Assembly (NCBI GenBank): GCA_934373635.1 | Contig: CAKROZ010000008.1 | Location: 13,226-77,225 of the forward strand | Source of the DNA: an uncultured Eubacteriales bacterium | GTDB taxonomy: Bacteria > Bacillota > Clostridia > Oscillospirales > CAG-272 | Reading direction: 5' to 3' | DNA length: 64,000 bases | In this document: positions 1 through 7,331 of the stretch, in pieces | How the letters are laid out: each line of letters begins with the position of its first letter | Numbering within the stretch: the first letter of the stretch is position 1 | Program-made: the position numbers and the translations under genes | The notes under the pieces: model-generated | What the model saw: the letters and a program-made list of their open reading frames with translations, nothing else | What the model was told of the DNA's origin: nothing | Databases searched by the model: none

Positions 1-1025
1 TCTTTCTTTTCGGCGGAGAGAAACGCCGCTTCCATGACGCGAAGCACGCGTCTGACCTCGGGAAGCTTGACGAGCTGTTCCTCCTTACCGTCGATGGCAC
101 GGACGAGATTGCGGTAGAAATCGTGCACGTCCGAGACGGGACGCTCGATCTCGTAATAGTCGAGCGTAAGCTCGTCGCGGGGCGCCATCGTCTTGGTGAT
201 GCCCGCCGCCGTCTGGACGGGGGTGACTTCCTTTTCGTTCCACGCCTTGAGCTTTGCGACGCGGCACTTCTTCTGCCAGTCCTCGATGAGGGCGGTGCCG
301 CTCTTCGCCTGCATGTAGAAGCGGGGAAGGGCGAGGAAGTTATAGGTTCCGACCTCGACGATGGCACGCTTCCCGCTCTCGAAGGTGAGAAGCAGATGGA
401 AGCCGTCGTCGACCTCGTTTGTCGTGATGTTGGTGGTCTCGCAATAGACGTTCGTCACCGTCTCGGGAATCAGCTGTAACATCTGGTCGATGAGGTGAAC
501 CCCCCAGTCGAGGATCATGCCGCCGCCCTGCGGTTTATGGCAACGCCAGTCGGAGGGGATGCCGCGGGAGCCGTGGATGCGCGACTCGATATTGATCGGC
601 TCGCCGATCTCTCCGCTTTGAATCAGAGAGCGGATGGCGAGGAAGTCGACGTCGAAACGGCGGTTCTGGTGAACGGTGAAGAGCTTTCCCGCCTTCTTCG
701 CGGCAGCCGTCATTTCGTCGAAATCGGCGACGGAGAGGGCAACGGGCTTTTCGCAGACCACGTTCTTGCCCGCCTCGAGCGCACGGATGACGATCTCCTT
801 ATGTACGTCGTTCGGCGTGGCGCAGAGGACGATGTCCACCTTCGGGTCGGCAAGTGCCTCCTCGAAGGACGCATAGGTGTGGATGCCGTTTTCTTTTGCG
901 GCATTGACTCTCTTTTCGGCAATATCGTAGATACCGGCGAGCGATACGACGTCGCTCTTTTGCGCCCAGTTCGCGTGCCAAGCGCCCTGTCCGCCGTAAC
1001 CGATGATCGCAAGATTCTTTTTCAT
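1..1025 (-). CDS. Gfo/Idh/MocA family oxidoreductase, C-terminus off window
   Basis: Reading the minus strand from the ATG at 1025 gives an uninterrupted protein to the window edge. It begins MKKNLAIIGYGGQGAWHANW, a Rossmann GxGxxG-type NAD(P) site. About residues 88-96 read GKNVVCEKP, the EKP motif whose lysine is catalytic in this family, and further on is a GGGMILDWGVHLIDQ stretch typical of the C-terminal alpha/beta domain. A purine-rich AGAGGT ribosome site lies upstream of 1025. These enzymes oxidise or reduce sugars, inositols or related polyols with NAD(P); the substrate cannot be told from sequence. The gene is cut at position 1, so the true end is unknown. Confidence 0.9.
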   Translation of the reverse strand, partial: MKKNLAIIGYGGQGAWHANWAQKSDVVSLAGIYDIAEKRVNAAKENGIHTYASFEEALADPKVDIVLCATPNDVHKEIVIRALEAGKNVVCEKPVALSVADFDEMTAAAKKAGKLFTVHQNRRFDVDFLAIRSLIQSGEIGEPINIESRIHGSRGIPSDWRCHKPQGGGMILDWGVHLIDQMLQLIPETVTNVYCETTNITTNEVDDGFHLLLTFESGKRAIVEVGTYNFLALPRFYMQAKSGTALIEDWQKKCRVAKLKAWNEKEVTPVQTAAGITKTMAPRDELTLDYYEIERPVSDVHDFYRNLVRAIDGKEEQLVKLPEVRRVLRVMEAAFLSAEKK

Positions 1026-1157
1026 GAAAATTTACCTCTTTTCTTCTCTCCGAAGGGATGAGAGATCTCTTTCGGTCCTCGCTTTCAGTATATCACAGAT
1101 TTTGCGTATTGTCCAGTATCTTTTTGCACAAAAGTTGCAGGATTTTGACTTTTTATG

Positions 1158-2024
1158 TCAAAGGAGAGCCGACAGCCCCGTGACGTCGACGAGAAGTCCC
1201 GCAAGGACGCCGACGGCGAAGAGCAGAAGAAGGATGCGCAGGTTCTCCTTCATCGGACGGTTGACGCGGAACAGGACGAGCAGTCCGACGCCCGCCCCCG
1301 GCAAAAGTCCCGACAGCATGGCGCCCGCGGTGAGAAATCCGTTCAGGTAAAAGCCCGTGAGAACGACCGAGGCGGCACAGTTCGGAATCAGACCGAGAAG
1401 CGCCGCCACAAGATGGCTGACGACGGGGCGGTCGTAGAGAAGGGAGGCGATCGCCTCCTCCCCGATAAAGAACACCGCCGCATTGATTGACAGCGTGACG
1501 AGAAGCAGAAACAGCGTGATGTGAAGGGTATGATGAAGGGCGGAGCGAAAAATACCCTTCTCGCAGTGGCAGTGCTCCTTTTCGCAGAGCGCGTCGACAT
1601 GCGGCGTCTCTTCCTTATGTCCGCGGCGCATCACCGCGTCGACGAGCATCCCGCAGAGAATGCCGACGACGATCTTGACGGCAAGGATCAGAAGCACCGA
1701 GGTGATCTTCACATTGCCCGCAATGAGCAGGGGAAGCATCTCGTCCGACGTGGAGAGAAAAACGGCGAGCAGTGTGCCGAGGGAAATCACGCGCCCGGCA
1801 TAAAGGTTCGCCGCCGCGGCGGAGAAGCCGCACTGCGGCACCGTACCGACGAGCGCGCCGAGCAGGGGCCCGAATTTGCCAGAGCTCTCAAGGAAGTGCA
1901 GGGCTTTCCCCTCCGCCCGATGCTCGAGGAATTCCATCGCGAGATAAGTAAGGAATAAAAAAGGAAGCAGTTTTGCCGTGTCGAGGAGTCCGTCGAGCAC
2001 GACCTCGCGGAGAAATTCTGTCAT
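1158..2024 (-). CDS. Putative heavy-metal/manganese exporter, 10-TM ArsP_2-like
   Basis: 288 residues, almost all hydrophobic segments: about 9-10 predicted membrane helices in two halves. Each half carries a similar motif, VGTVPQCGFSAAAANLYAG near residue 60 and LGLIPNCAASVVLTGFYLNG near residue 210. This P-x-C-x-x-S/A repeat is the hallmark of the putative metal/arsenic permease family (Pfam ArsP_2/DUF2899). A histidine/cysteine-rich cytoplasmic loop (EKEHCHCEKG, about residue 150) between the halves could bind metal. Its own promoter lies at 2076-2104. Host gene; the prophage sits directly upstream of that promoter. Substrate is inferred, not shown. Confidence 0.8.
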   Translation of the reverse strand: MTEFLREVVLDGLLDTAKLLPFLFLTYLAMEFLEHRAEGKALHFLESSGKFGPLLGALVGTVPQCGFSAAAANLYAGRVISLGTLLAVFLSTSDEMLPLLIAGNVKITSVLLILAVKIVVGILCGMLVDAVMRRGHKEETPHVDALCEKEHCHCEKGIFRSALHHTLHITLFLLLVTLSINAAVFFIGEEAIASLLYDRPVVSHLVAALLGLIPNCAASVVLTGFYLNGFLTAGAMLSGLLPGAGVGLLVLFRVNRPMKENLRILLLLFAVGVLAGLLVDVTGLSALL

Positions 2025-2075
2025 ATCGGTCCCGTCCTTTCCATAGGATCTTTCCCTTTCGGGAATACTCTCAAT

Positions 2076-2104
2076 AGCATACGATATTTTTCGCCGTTTG
2101 TCAA
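2076..2104 (-). promoter_or_regulatory. Promoter of the metal exporter gene
   Basis: On the minus strand TTGACA (2104-2099) is followed after 17 bp by TATGCT (2081-2076), a good sigma-A promoter about 50 bp before the ATG at 2024. The prophage boundary repeat begins only 8 bp upstream of this -35 box, so the insertion leaves the promoter intact. Confidence 0.75.
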
Positions 2105-2111
2105 GAGAAAA

Positions 2112-2129
2112 TGCGAAAAATACGGAAAT
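2112..2129. repeat. Left prophage boundary repeat (attL-like)
   Basis: TGCGAAAAATACGGAAAT here matches TGCTAAAAATACGGAAAT at 40315-40332 in the same orientation at 17 of 18 positions, with 14 identical bases in a row. The two copies flank all phage genes and nothing else. Left of it are host genes, right of it phage-like genes. Confidence 0.75.
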
Positions 2130-2139
2130 ACTTCTGTGC

Positions 2140-2176
2140 TACAATATGTGCAAATGGTGACGAAAACCGTTTGCAC
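2140..2176 (+). promoter_or_regulatory. Putative early promoter and operator palindrome at left prophage end
   Basis: An extended -10 (TGC-TACAAT, -10 at 2140-2145) has no clear -35. Directly downstream, 2148-2176 forms an inverted repeat: GTGCAAA-x-GGT, 7-nt loop, ACC-x-TTTGCAC. The predicted start site falls in the left arm, so a protein binding the palindrome could block initiation. The palindrome is also followed by a T-rich stretch (about 2177-2187) and could act as a terminator in RNA. Which role applies is not decided by sequence. Confidence 0.4.
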
Positions 2177-2216
2177 GTTTTTTATTTTGCCGAAAAGTGT
2201 CGAAAGGAGGAAGAAC

Positions 2217-2459
2217 ATGCGGATCTTGTATATGACTTATGAGGAGAGAAAACGCTTTGAGACACTGTACAACGGAGGAGCGACGCCGAAGGAGCTTGCA
2301 AAAACCTTCTCGCGAAATGTAGCGACTGTGTACGGTGAATTGAAGCGCGGGGCTTGCGGCGAGACGGAAGATTTCCGTCGGAAGTATTCTGCGGAAGTCG
2401 CGCAAAAGAATTTTGTCGCGGGACTTGCGAGACGGGGAAGACGAAAAGTAAATACATAA
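2217..2459 (+). CDS. Small IS30-type helix-turn-helix protein
   Basis: 80 residues starting at the ATG at 2217, preceded by AAAGGAGG at ideal distance; the longer upstream frame lacks a ribosome site. The segment MTYEERKRFETLYNGGATPK and the following LAKTF..NVATVYGELKRG match the N-terminal HTH of IS30 transposases, including the one at 39225 in this same element (pattern W/Y-x-x-R-x-x-x-E-x-L-x-x-x-G/V, then T-I/V-Y-x-E-LKRG). There is no catalytic domain. Probably a DNA-binding regulator at the head of the early operon, perhaps acting at the palindrome just upstream (inference). Confidence 0.65.
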   Translation: MRILYMTYEERKRFETLYNGGATPKELAKTFSRNVATVYGELKRGACGETEDFRRKYSAEVAQKNFVAGLARRGRRKVNT

Positions 2460-2473
2460 GGAAGGAAAAGGGA

Positions 2474-2638
2474 ATGAAGAGTGTGATTGAAAAGATCGCA
2501 AGAGGGCTTCGGGCATACGGCGAGAAGGGACACTTTCGGTGCGTGCATGACAAGGACAAGCCGTTTACCGTTACCGTGTATAAGGACGGCGAGATGTACG
2601 GTATTTGGGACATTGGCAAAGAAACCTTTGTCGCCTGA
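2474..2638 (+). CDS. Small hypothetical phage protein
   Basis: 54 residues from the ATG at 2474 (AAGGAAAAGGGA upstream), 14 nt after the HTH gene. It reads as an amphipathic helix (KSVIEKIARGLRAYGEKGHF) followed by a short beta-rich part (FTVTVYKDGEMYGIWDIG). No family recognised. Early-operon position only suggests an early phage role. Confidence 0.5.
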   Translation: MKSVIEKIARGLRAYGEKGHFRCVHDKDKPFTVTVYKDGEMYGIWDIGKETFVA

Positions 2639-2653
2639 CGACGGAGGTCAAAA

Positions 2654-3661
2654 ATGCCGAATAGGATTATCAAAGAAACGATACGGACAAGCAAGAAGTT
2701 GAATGCTTTGTCTGACTTTGAATTTCGTTTATGGACGTATTTGATAACATACGTTGACGATTTCGGACGAGGAAGTGCCGACCCCGTACTTTTGAAAGGG
2801 TTTGTGCTTCCGCGCTCGCCGTCGACCTCGGACGAGATTTCCGCGGCGCTCGATCGGATGGAAACGCTCGGGATGATCGCGAAGTACGAGGTCGACGGCG
2901 AGCCGTACCTTTACTTTCCGAACTGGTCGGAACATCAGCGCGTGCAATGCAAAAAGGCGAAATTTCCCGCGCCGCCCGAGAATCGGGAGGTGCGGAAATT
3001 TCCCGAGGCGACGGTCGCGCTCTATGCTTCGGAGGATACGGAATCTTCGCCGCGGTGCTCCACCGCGACGGGTGACGCTTTGCGGTGCTCCACCGTAGCG
3101 TCGCGGGAAGAAAACGGGAATTTGCGGTGCTCCACCGTCTCCCGCGAAGAGTCTTCGAAAGTCGCGGAAGATCGCGGCGCTTCGTCGTGTGCTACCGAAA
3201 CATACGGTGTTTCACCGTGTGTCACCGTGGGTCACGGTGAGTCACCGCGAGTCGCGGTGACTTTGCCCCCTGAATCCGAATCCGAATACAAATCCATATC
3301 CGAAGAAAAAGAGAGAGTGGATAGAGAGAAAAAGCCGCCGACGGCGACAAACGCTCCCCGAAAGTCGGTGTTTGTCCCTCCTTCGGTCGAAGAGGTACGG
3401 GCGTATATCGACAGTCGGGGGAGTCGGATCGACGCCGAGCGCTTCGTCGCCTACTATGAGACGACCGACTGGCATGTCGGAAACCGAAAGATGAAGGACT
3501 GGCGCGCCGCCGTCCGCCTGTGGGAAAAGCGGGACGAAGAACGTGCCGCGAAAGAGACGCCGAGGAAAGAAGCACCGAAGAAAGAACGGCAGGGCACGTT
3601 CGACCCCGAGGAGGCATTCCGACTCGCACTTGAACGAACCTACGGAGGGGAAAAGAAATGA
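2654..3661 (+). CDS. Phage replication initiator / replisome organiser
   Basis: 335 residues with AGGTC-type ribosome site. The N-terminus (about residues 1-105: RIIKETIRTSKKLNALSDFE and a winged-helix-like PYLYFPNWSEHQ) is typical of phage replication organisers. About residues 125-205 are low-complexity with RCSTA/RCSTV repeats, reflecting DNA iterons in the gene. The C-terminus (about residues 240-285, VEEVRAYIDSRGS..., MKDWRAAVRLWEKR) matches the small helical domain found at the end of DnaD/replisome-organiser-like phage proteins. Expected to bind its internal origin and load the host helicase. Stop overlaps the next ATG (ATGA). Confidence 0.75.
   Translation: MPNRIIKETIRTSKKLNALSDFEFRLWTYLITYVDDFGRGSADPVLLKGFVLPRSPSTSDEISAALDRMETLGMIAKYEVDGEPYLYFPNWSEHQRVQCKKAKFPAPPENREVRKFPEATVALYASEDTESSPRCSTATGDALRCSTVASREENGNLRCSTVSREESSKVAEDRGASSCATETYGVSPCVTVGHGESPRVAVTLPPESESEYKSISEEKERVDREKKPPTATNAPRKSVFVPPSVEEVRAYIDSRGSRIDAERFVAYYETTDWHVGNRKMKDWRAAVRLWEKRDEERAAKETPRKEAPKKERQGTFDPEEAFRLALERTYGGEKK
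3053..3261 (+). repeat. Iteron cluster inside replication gene, candidate phage origin
   Basis: Four copies of the dyad CGGTG-NNN-CACCG lie at 3053-3065, 3083-3095, 3125-3137 and 3205-3217; the first three share the central CTC. From 3221 to 3260 four 10-bp units of the type GTCACSGTGR follow head to tail (3221, 3231, 3241, 3251). The surrounding protein segment is low-complexity, so the DNA pattern rather than the protein seems to be selected. Iterons inside a replication-initiator gene are known from lambda O and related phages. Confidence 0.7.
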
Positions 3662-3846
3662 CCTATTACACCTGCTACGCGACGCCCGAAGAGAAACGGG
3701 CAGATCGCGAGAAGATCGAGGCGTTGCTTCCGAAAAAAGAGACGGCGCGCCCCGCGGGCACCTTTTCGGCGGCGATCGGCACCGGGGAGGTCGGAGAGAA
3801 AAAGAAAATCAAACTTTTTATAAATAAGGAGATCGAATATGCTTGA
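3658..3846 (+). CDS. Small hypothetical phage protein
   Basis: 62 residues, start codon overlapping the previous stop (ATGA), which indicates translational coupling. Begins MTYYTCYATPEEKRADREKI; basic and Lys/Glu-rich at the end. No family recognised. Overlaps the next gene by 8 nt. Confidence 0.5.
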   Translation: MTYYTCYATPEEKRADREKIEALLPKKETARPAGTFSAAIGTGEVGEKKKIKLFINKEIEYA

Positions 3847-4165
3847 CAGAGAGTATTACATCAAAGAAAAACTCGAGTGCATCGAGAAAGCACAGATCGT
3901 CAGTGCGGGCTTTGTGAGCCGCGCAAAGGAGTGTCTGTCCGCTTTTGAAGAGACGGAGGAGGACAAGAGAACCGCAGAGGATTACATGTTGCTTGCGAAG
4001 AATCTTTTCGCATGTTTCTCGGTTACCGACAGCATGATCGGAAAACTTGTAGACAACATTCGCTACTGCGATAAGCAACTGGGGATCAACGCCGAAGAGG
4101 ACGAAGCGGCGGAACCTGCGAAGGCGTCGGAAGGCTCCGCGGAGGGGGAAGATGGTACGGTTTGA
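3839..4165 (+). CDS. Hypothetical helical phage protein
   Basis: 108 residues with AAGGAG 6 nt before the ATG. Mostly alpha-helical by composition (YYIKEKLECIEKAQIVSAGF, RTAEDYMLLAKNLFACFSV), ending in an acidic tail (EEDEAAEPAKASEGSAEGED). Function unknown. It sits between the replication gene and the Gp157 gene and overlaps the next gene by 14 nt. Confidence 0.55.
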   Translation: MLDREYYIKEKLECIEKAQIVSAGFVSRAKECLSAFEETEEDKRTAEDYMLLAKNLFACFSVTDSMIGKLVDNIRYCDKQLGINAEEDEAAEPAKASEGSAEGEDGTV

Positions 4166-4454
4166 AAATCAGTGCCTCGGGTGTGAAGATCTCGGGATGC
4201 ACTGCCTCGGCGCGGCGTGCGGGAGGCGACGGGTCGAAGTCCACTATTGCGACAGATGCGGCGAGGAGCTCGGGAACATCTACGAGGTCGACGGGGAAGA
4301 GCTTTGCGAGGATTGCGTGGATATCGGTCTCGAGGACGAGGAAGAAACGATCGACCCGATGACCCCCTTTGACGACGCGGAGATCGTAAGGCAAAAAATA
4401 CATAGCGGAAAGGGAGGATATAACGAAAATGGCACTTTATACGATTGCGAATGA
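4152..4454 (+). CDS. Small zinc-ribbon phage protein
   Basis: 100 residues, starting inside the 3' end of the previous gene. It has many cysteines: CLGCEDLGMHCLG near the N-terminus and a CDRCGEEL...ELCEDC ribbon at about residues 33-55, which would bind one or two zinc ions. The C-terminus is acidic. Probably a small DNA- or protein-binding factor; exact role unknown. Overlaps the Gp157 gene by 26 nt. Confidence 0.6.
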   Translation: MVRFENQCLGCEDLGMHCLGAACGRRRVEVHYCDRCGEELGNIYEVDGEELCEDCVDIGLEDEEETIDPMTPFDDAEIVRQKIHSGKGGYNENGTLYDCE

Positions 4455-4935
4455 CATGAAGGAGTTTCTCGATCGGCTCGACGCGGGGGAGATCCCGGAG
4501 GAGGCGGTCGACGACACCTTCGACATGATCGATATGGAATTTTCGGCGAAGGTGGAGGCGATGGCGTGCGCGATCAAAAACAAGCTCGCGCTTGCGAAGG
4601 AGATCACCGCGGAGATCGAAACCTTTCGCGAGAGGAAACGGCGGCTCGAAGCGACGGCGGAGAGCATGAAGAATTACATCGCGAGAACGATGCAATACCT
4701 CGGGTATGACAGGGTAGAAACGAAGGCTTGCGCGGTGAGATTCTCGAGGTCTTCTGGGCTCATCGTGGAGAACGAGGGGGAGCTCGTCAAGTATCTCGAG
4801 CGAAACGGCAAGGACGACGCGATCAAATACGCGGCGCCTACGGTGGATAAAAACCGCCTGCGCGAGATGATCGAAGGCGGGGACGTGATCCCTTTTTGCC
4901 ACATGGAAGAACGGAAAAACCTTCAGGTGAAATAA
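4429..4935 (+). CDS. Siphovirus Gp157-like protein
   Basis: 168 residues. The pattern is that of the Gp157 family (Pfam Siphovirus_Gp157): an N-terminal helix IANDMKEFLDRLDAGEIPEE, a central coiled coil (EITAEIETFRERKRRLEATA), LKRYI-like SMKNYIARTMQYLGYDRV, then a beta-rich C-terminus. In lactococcal phages the family has been linked to phage replication/recombination modules and resistance to superinfection; the mechanism is unclear. Here it stands directly before the Rad52-like annealing gene, the usual position. Confidence 0.8.
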   Translation: MALYTIANDMKEFLDRLDAGEIPEEAVDDTFDMIDMEFSAKVEAMACAIKNKLALAKEITAEIETFRERKRRLEATAESMKNYIARTMQYLGYDRVETKACAVRFSRSSGLIVENEGELVKYLERNGKDDAIKYAAPTVDKNRLREMIEGGDVIPFCHMEERKNLQVK

Positions 4936-4959
4936 GAAGCAGAAAAGGAGAGGAAAAAC

Positions 4960-5478
4960 ATGAGATTCAGAGAACTGACGGCGGCGGACATCGAGGTGCG
5001 GGTCAATCGTGCGAGCGAGTACGGAGTGACGCTCCTGCTCTATAAGAACGCAAGGACGGATATGCAGATCCTCGACGAGGCGGTCGGGGCGGAGAATTGG
5101 CAGAGAGAGCACTACGAGTGCAAAGGCAATCTCTTCTGCCGTGTCGGGATCAAATGCGGCGGCGACTGGGTGTGGAAAGCCGATTGCGGCGTGGAAAGCA
5201 ATGCCGAAGCGCAGAAGGGGGAAGCGAGCGATTCTTTCAAACGAGCGTGCACCAACTGGGGAATCGGGCGCTCGCTCTATACCTCCCCCGAGATCAAGGT
5301 CGCCGCGTCGAGATGCAACATCAAGGAAAAGGGCGGCAAGAAGACGTGCTACGACACCTTTTTCGTCGAGGCGATCGAGATCACGGACGGAAAGATCACC
5401 GCGCTCGCGATCCGAAACGCGGACATGAAGGACAAGAGCGGCGCACCGATCCGCTGCTTCGCATGGAGGAAAGGATGA
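4960..5478 (+). CDS. Rad52/Rad22-like single-strand annealing protein
   Basis: 172 residues, ribosome site AAAAGGAGAGG. The segment WQREHYECKGNLFCRVGI...WVWKADCG and ..EAQKGEASDSFKRACTNWGI, then GRSLY, is the Rad52/Rad22 fold signature as found in phage Sak-type annealing proteins. Such proteins anneal complementary single strands during phage recombination and repair, usually with an SSB, which is encoded at 6272. Length fits the core domain only. Stop overlaps the next ATG (ATGA). Confidence 0.85.
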   Translation: MRFRELTAADIEVRVNRASEYGVTLLLYKNARTDMQILDEAVGAENWQREHYECKGNLFCRVGIKCGGDWVWKADCGVESNAEAQKGEASDSFKRACTNWGIGRSLYTSPEIKVAASRCNIKEKGGKKTCYDTFFVEAIEITDGKITALAIRNADMKDKSGAPIRCFAWRKG

Positions 5479-6002
5479 TCGGCGTCGTGCGGGAGATCAC
5501 CTTCGACTCAATCGGGCGGCAGATCGTCTCCTTTACCGTGACGGAGGGGGATTTCCGAAGGCAATACGATACATACAAGGACAAGCCCCTTGACATCACG
5601 GTCAAGGTGCACAGAAGGACGCGGAGCCTCGACGCAAACGCCTTTCTTTGGAAGCTATGCGAGGAGATCGCGAAGAATCAGCACATCACGAAAGAAGAGG
5701 TCTACCGCAAGGAGATCCGCGAGGTGGGGGTGTATATCCCCCTCCCGATCCGAGAAGACGCCCTCGCGTCCTTTCGGTCGGCGTGGGAGGGGCGAGGCGT
5801 CGGGTGGCTCGTCGAAGACCGCGGCAAGAGCAAACACGAAGGGTATCGGCTCGTCTACGCCTATTACGGCTCGTCCACCTATGACACCGCCGAAATGTCC
5901 CGCCTGATCGAGGCGACGGTCGAGGATTGCCGCGCGCTCGGTATCGAGGTCATGAGCGAGCGGGAACGCTCTCTTCTCGTCGAAGAATGGGGGAAACGAT
6001 GA
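5475..6002 (+). CDS. NinB-like phage recombination protein
   Basis: 175 residues from the ATG at 5475, which overlaps the annealing-protein stop and has GGAGGAAAGG upstream; a longer upstream frame is only a shadow. Features fit the NinB/Orf family: RTRSLDANAFLWKLCEEIAK (about residues 43-62), the EVYRKEIREVGVYIPLPI block and a C-terminal STYDTAEMSRLIEATVEDCR helix. Lambda Orf (NinB) helps recombinases load on SSB-coated DNA, and here the gene follows the annealing protein and precedes SSB. Confidence 0.8.
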   Translation: MIGVVREITFDSIGRQIVSFTVTEGDFRRQYDTYKDKPLDITVKVHRRTRSLDANAFLWKLCEEIAKNQHITKEEVYRKEIREVGVYIPLPIREDALASFRSAWEGRGVGWLVEDRGKSKHEGYRLVYAYYGSSTYDTAEMSRLIEATVEDCRALGIEVMSERERSLLVEEWGKR

Positions 6003-6268
6003 AAAGCATTTTACGAGTCGAAAAGGAGTGCTACATCTGCCTTCGCCCCGATCCCGTACAGCTGCACCATATCTTCGAAGGAAGTCGACGGAAGATCTCC
6101 GACCGCCTTGGGCTTGTCGTGTGGCTGTGTCCGAAGTGTCACGATGACATTCACAGAGAACCCGAACTTATGCGCCGACTGAAGCAAGTCGCGCAAAGAA
6201 CATACGAAAAAGAACACACCCGCACCGAATGGATGCGGGAGGTGCAAAAAAATTATTTGGAGGATTGA
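5999..6268 (+). CDS. HNH-like zinc nuclease/recombination protein
   Basis: 89 residues, ATG overlapping the previous stop (ATGA). Two CxxC pairs (CYIC near residue 12 and CPKC near residue 44) bracket an LHHIFEGSRR motif, and the second pair continues as CHDDIH. This zinc-bound beta-beta-alpha arrangement is that of small HNH proteins found beside NinB in phages (NinG/Ref/HNHc-like). Probably a nuclease or a structural derivative in the recombination module; activity is not proven because the exact HNH catalytic asparagine is not obvious. Confidence 0.65.
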   Translation: MKSILRVEKECYICLRPDPVQLHHIFEGSRRKISDRLGLVVWLCPKCHDDIHREPELMRRLKQVAQRTYEKEHTRTEWMREVQKNYLED

Positions 6269-6271
6269 AAC

Positions 6272-6685
6272 ATGGCAAGTTTTAACAAAGTGATCTTGGT
6301 CGGCAATCTGACCGCGACCCCCGAGCTGAAGCAGACGAACAGCGGGCTTTCGGTGTGCAGCTTCTCCGTCGCGGTCGGAAGAAAGTTTGCAAAAGGGGCG
6401 GAGGCAGTCACCGACTTCTTCTCCGTCGTGGCATGGCGGACGACGGCGGAATTCGTCGCGAAATATTTCAAAAAGGGGAATCCGATCCTCGTGTGCGGCT
6501 CTCTTCAGAATCGGACTTATACAGACGGCAAGGGCGAGAAGCATACCGTGACCGAGGTCGTCGCCGACGAGGTGGCATTTACCGCCCCGAAGAGCGAAAC
6601 CGCGCCCGAGCCCGGAAGTTATACCCCCGACGCTTACAAGGCACGGACGGAAGAGATCGCGGCGCCCGACGATCTTCCTTTTTGA
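6272..6685 (+). CDS. ssb: Single-stranded DNA-binding protein
   Basis: 137 residues with TTGGAGGATTG ribosome site. Begins MASFNKVILVGNLTATPELK, the classical SSB OB-fold start, followed by VTDFFSVVAWRTTAEFVAKY and GNPILVCGSLQNRTYTDGKG. The last residues, DDLPF, are the conserved acidic tip that recruits host repair and replication proteins. The tail between fold and tip is short. Works with the Rad52-like and NinB-like proteins encoded just upstream. Confidence 0.95.
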   Translation: MASFNKVILVGNLTATPELKQTNSGLSVCSFSVAVGRKFAKGAEAVTDFFSVVAWRTTAEFVAKYFKKGNPILVCGSLQNRTYTDGKGEKHTVTEVVADEVAFTAPKSETAPEPGSYTPDAYKARTEEIAAPDDLPF

Positions 6686-6735
6686 CCATGAGCGACGAGC
6701 GGGAACCTATGCGGGACAAGGAAAAGGAGATCGTG

Positions 6736-6954
6736 ATGAAATATACGGCGTTTGAATATACGAAACTGCGCCATGCGTATAAGCAACATTGCATTTACGG
6801 GATGCGCCACTTCTGTGACGGTGTTCCGTCGGACCGAAGGTATGCGGCGAAAAAGCCCTGCCCGTATTTTCTGTGCGGGCGTTGCACAAAGCCCGAGATC
6901 GCGGCGACAAAGGCGAATTTCAGAAAAGTAAGGGAGTACAAAGACTATGTATAA
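6736..6954 (+). CDS. Small cysteine-rich phage protein
   Basis: 72 residues. I choose the ATG at 6736 because AAGGAG lies 7 nt upstream; an in-frame ATG at 6688 has no ribosome site. Contains a CIYGMRHFCDG and CPYFLCGRCTKPEI cysteine/histidine set that may bind a metal. Basic C-terminus. No family recognised. Overlaps the next gene by 8 nt. Confidence 0.5.
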   Translation: MKYTAFEYTKLRHAYKQHCIYGMRHFCDGVPSDRRYAAKKPCPYFLCGRCTKPEIAATKANFRKVREYKDYV

Positions 6955-7162
6955 AACACAATGTGAAATGATCCTCGATCATCTCTCGGAGAAGGGGACG
7001 ATCACGCAGCGACAGGCGCTCCGCGAGTACGGCGTCGCCCGCCTCGCTTCCCGCGTGTATGACCTGAAACGGCAGGGGCACAAGATCGCGCGGGACTTTA
7101 TCCCGGTGAAGAACCGACGCGGGGAAGAGGTCAAGATCGCGTGCTATCGCTTGGAGGTGTGA
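6947..7162 (+). CDS. Phage winged-helix protein (HTH_39-like)
   Basis: 71 residues: MYKTQCEMILDHLSEKGTIT, QRQALREYGVARLASRVYDL, KRQGHKIARDFIPVKN. This is a recognised phage helix-turn-helix type in which a short winged helix (Q-A-x-x-x-Y-G-x-x-R-L-A-S-R-V-Y-D-L) recognises DNA. Likely regulatory. Located between SSB and the late regulator. Confidence 0.7.
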   Translation: MYKTQCEMILDHLSEKGTITQRQALREYGVARLASRVYDLKRQGHKIARDFIPVKNRRGEEVKIACYRLEV

Positions 7163-7163
7163 G

Positions 7164-7331
7164 ATGAAGATCGAGACGCAGACGAGCGGGACGCCGCTCT
7201 CGGACGAGGAGACCAAACTGTTCACCGCTCTGCTTGTCAAAATGGGGTATACGGTGCGCGTCCGAAGAGAAAAAGACGGGGAGAGAACGAACCGAATCAA
7301 AAGAACCATTCACGCGGAGGAAGAAACATGA
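7164..7331 (+). CDS. Short hypothetical phage protein
   Basis: 55 codons from the ATG at 7164, with TTGGAGGTGTGAG upstream, to the TGA at 7329-7331, which overlaps the next ATG (ATGA). It starts MKIETQTSGTPLSDEETKLF, is helical and ends very basic (RVRREKDGERTNRIKR). The tight overlaps on both sides argue that it is translated. Function unknown. Confidence 0.5.
   Translation: MKIETQTSGTPLSDEETKLFTALLVKMGYTVRVRREKDGERTNRIKRTIHAEEET

Noticed and set aside
5097..5474. Long N-terminal extension of the NinB-like protein
   Set aside because: It is the alternative frame of the Rad52-like gene; the ATG at 5475 has a ribosome site and the usual ATGA overlap.
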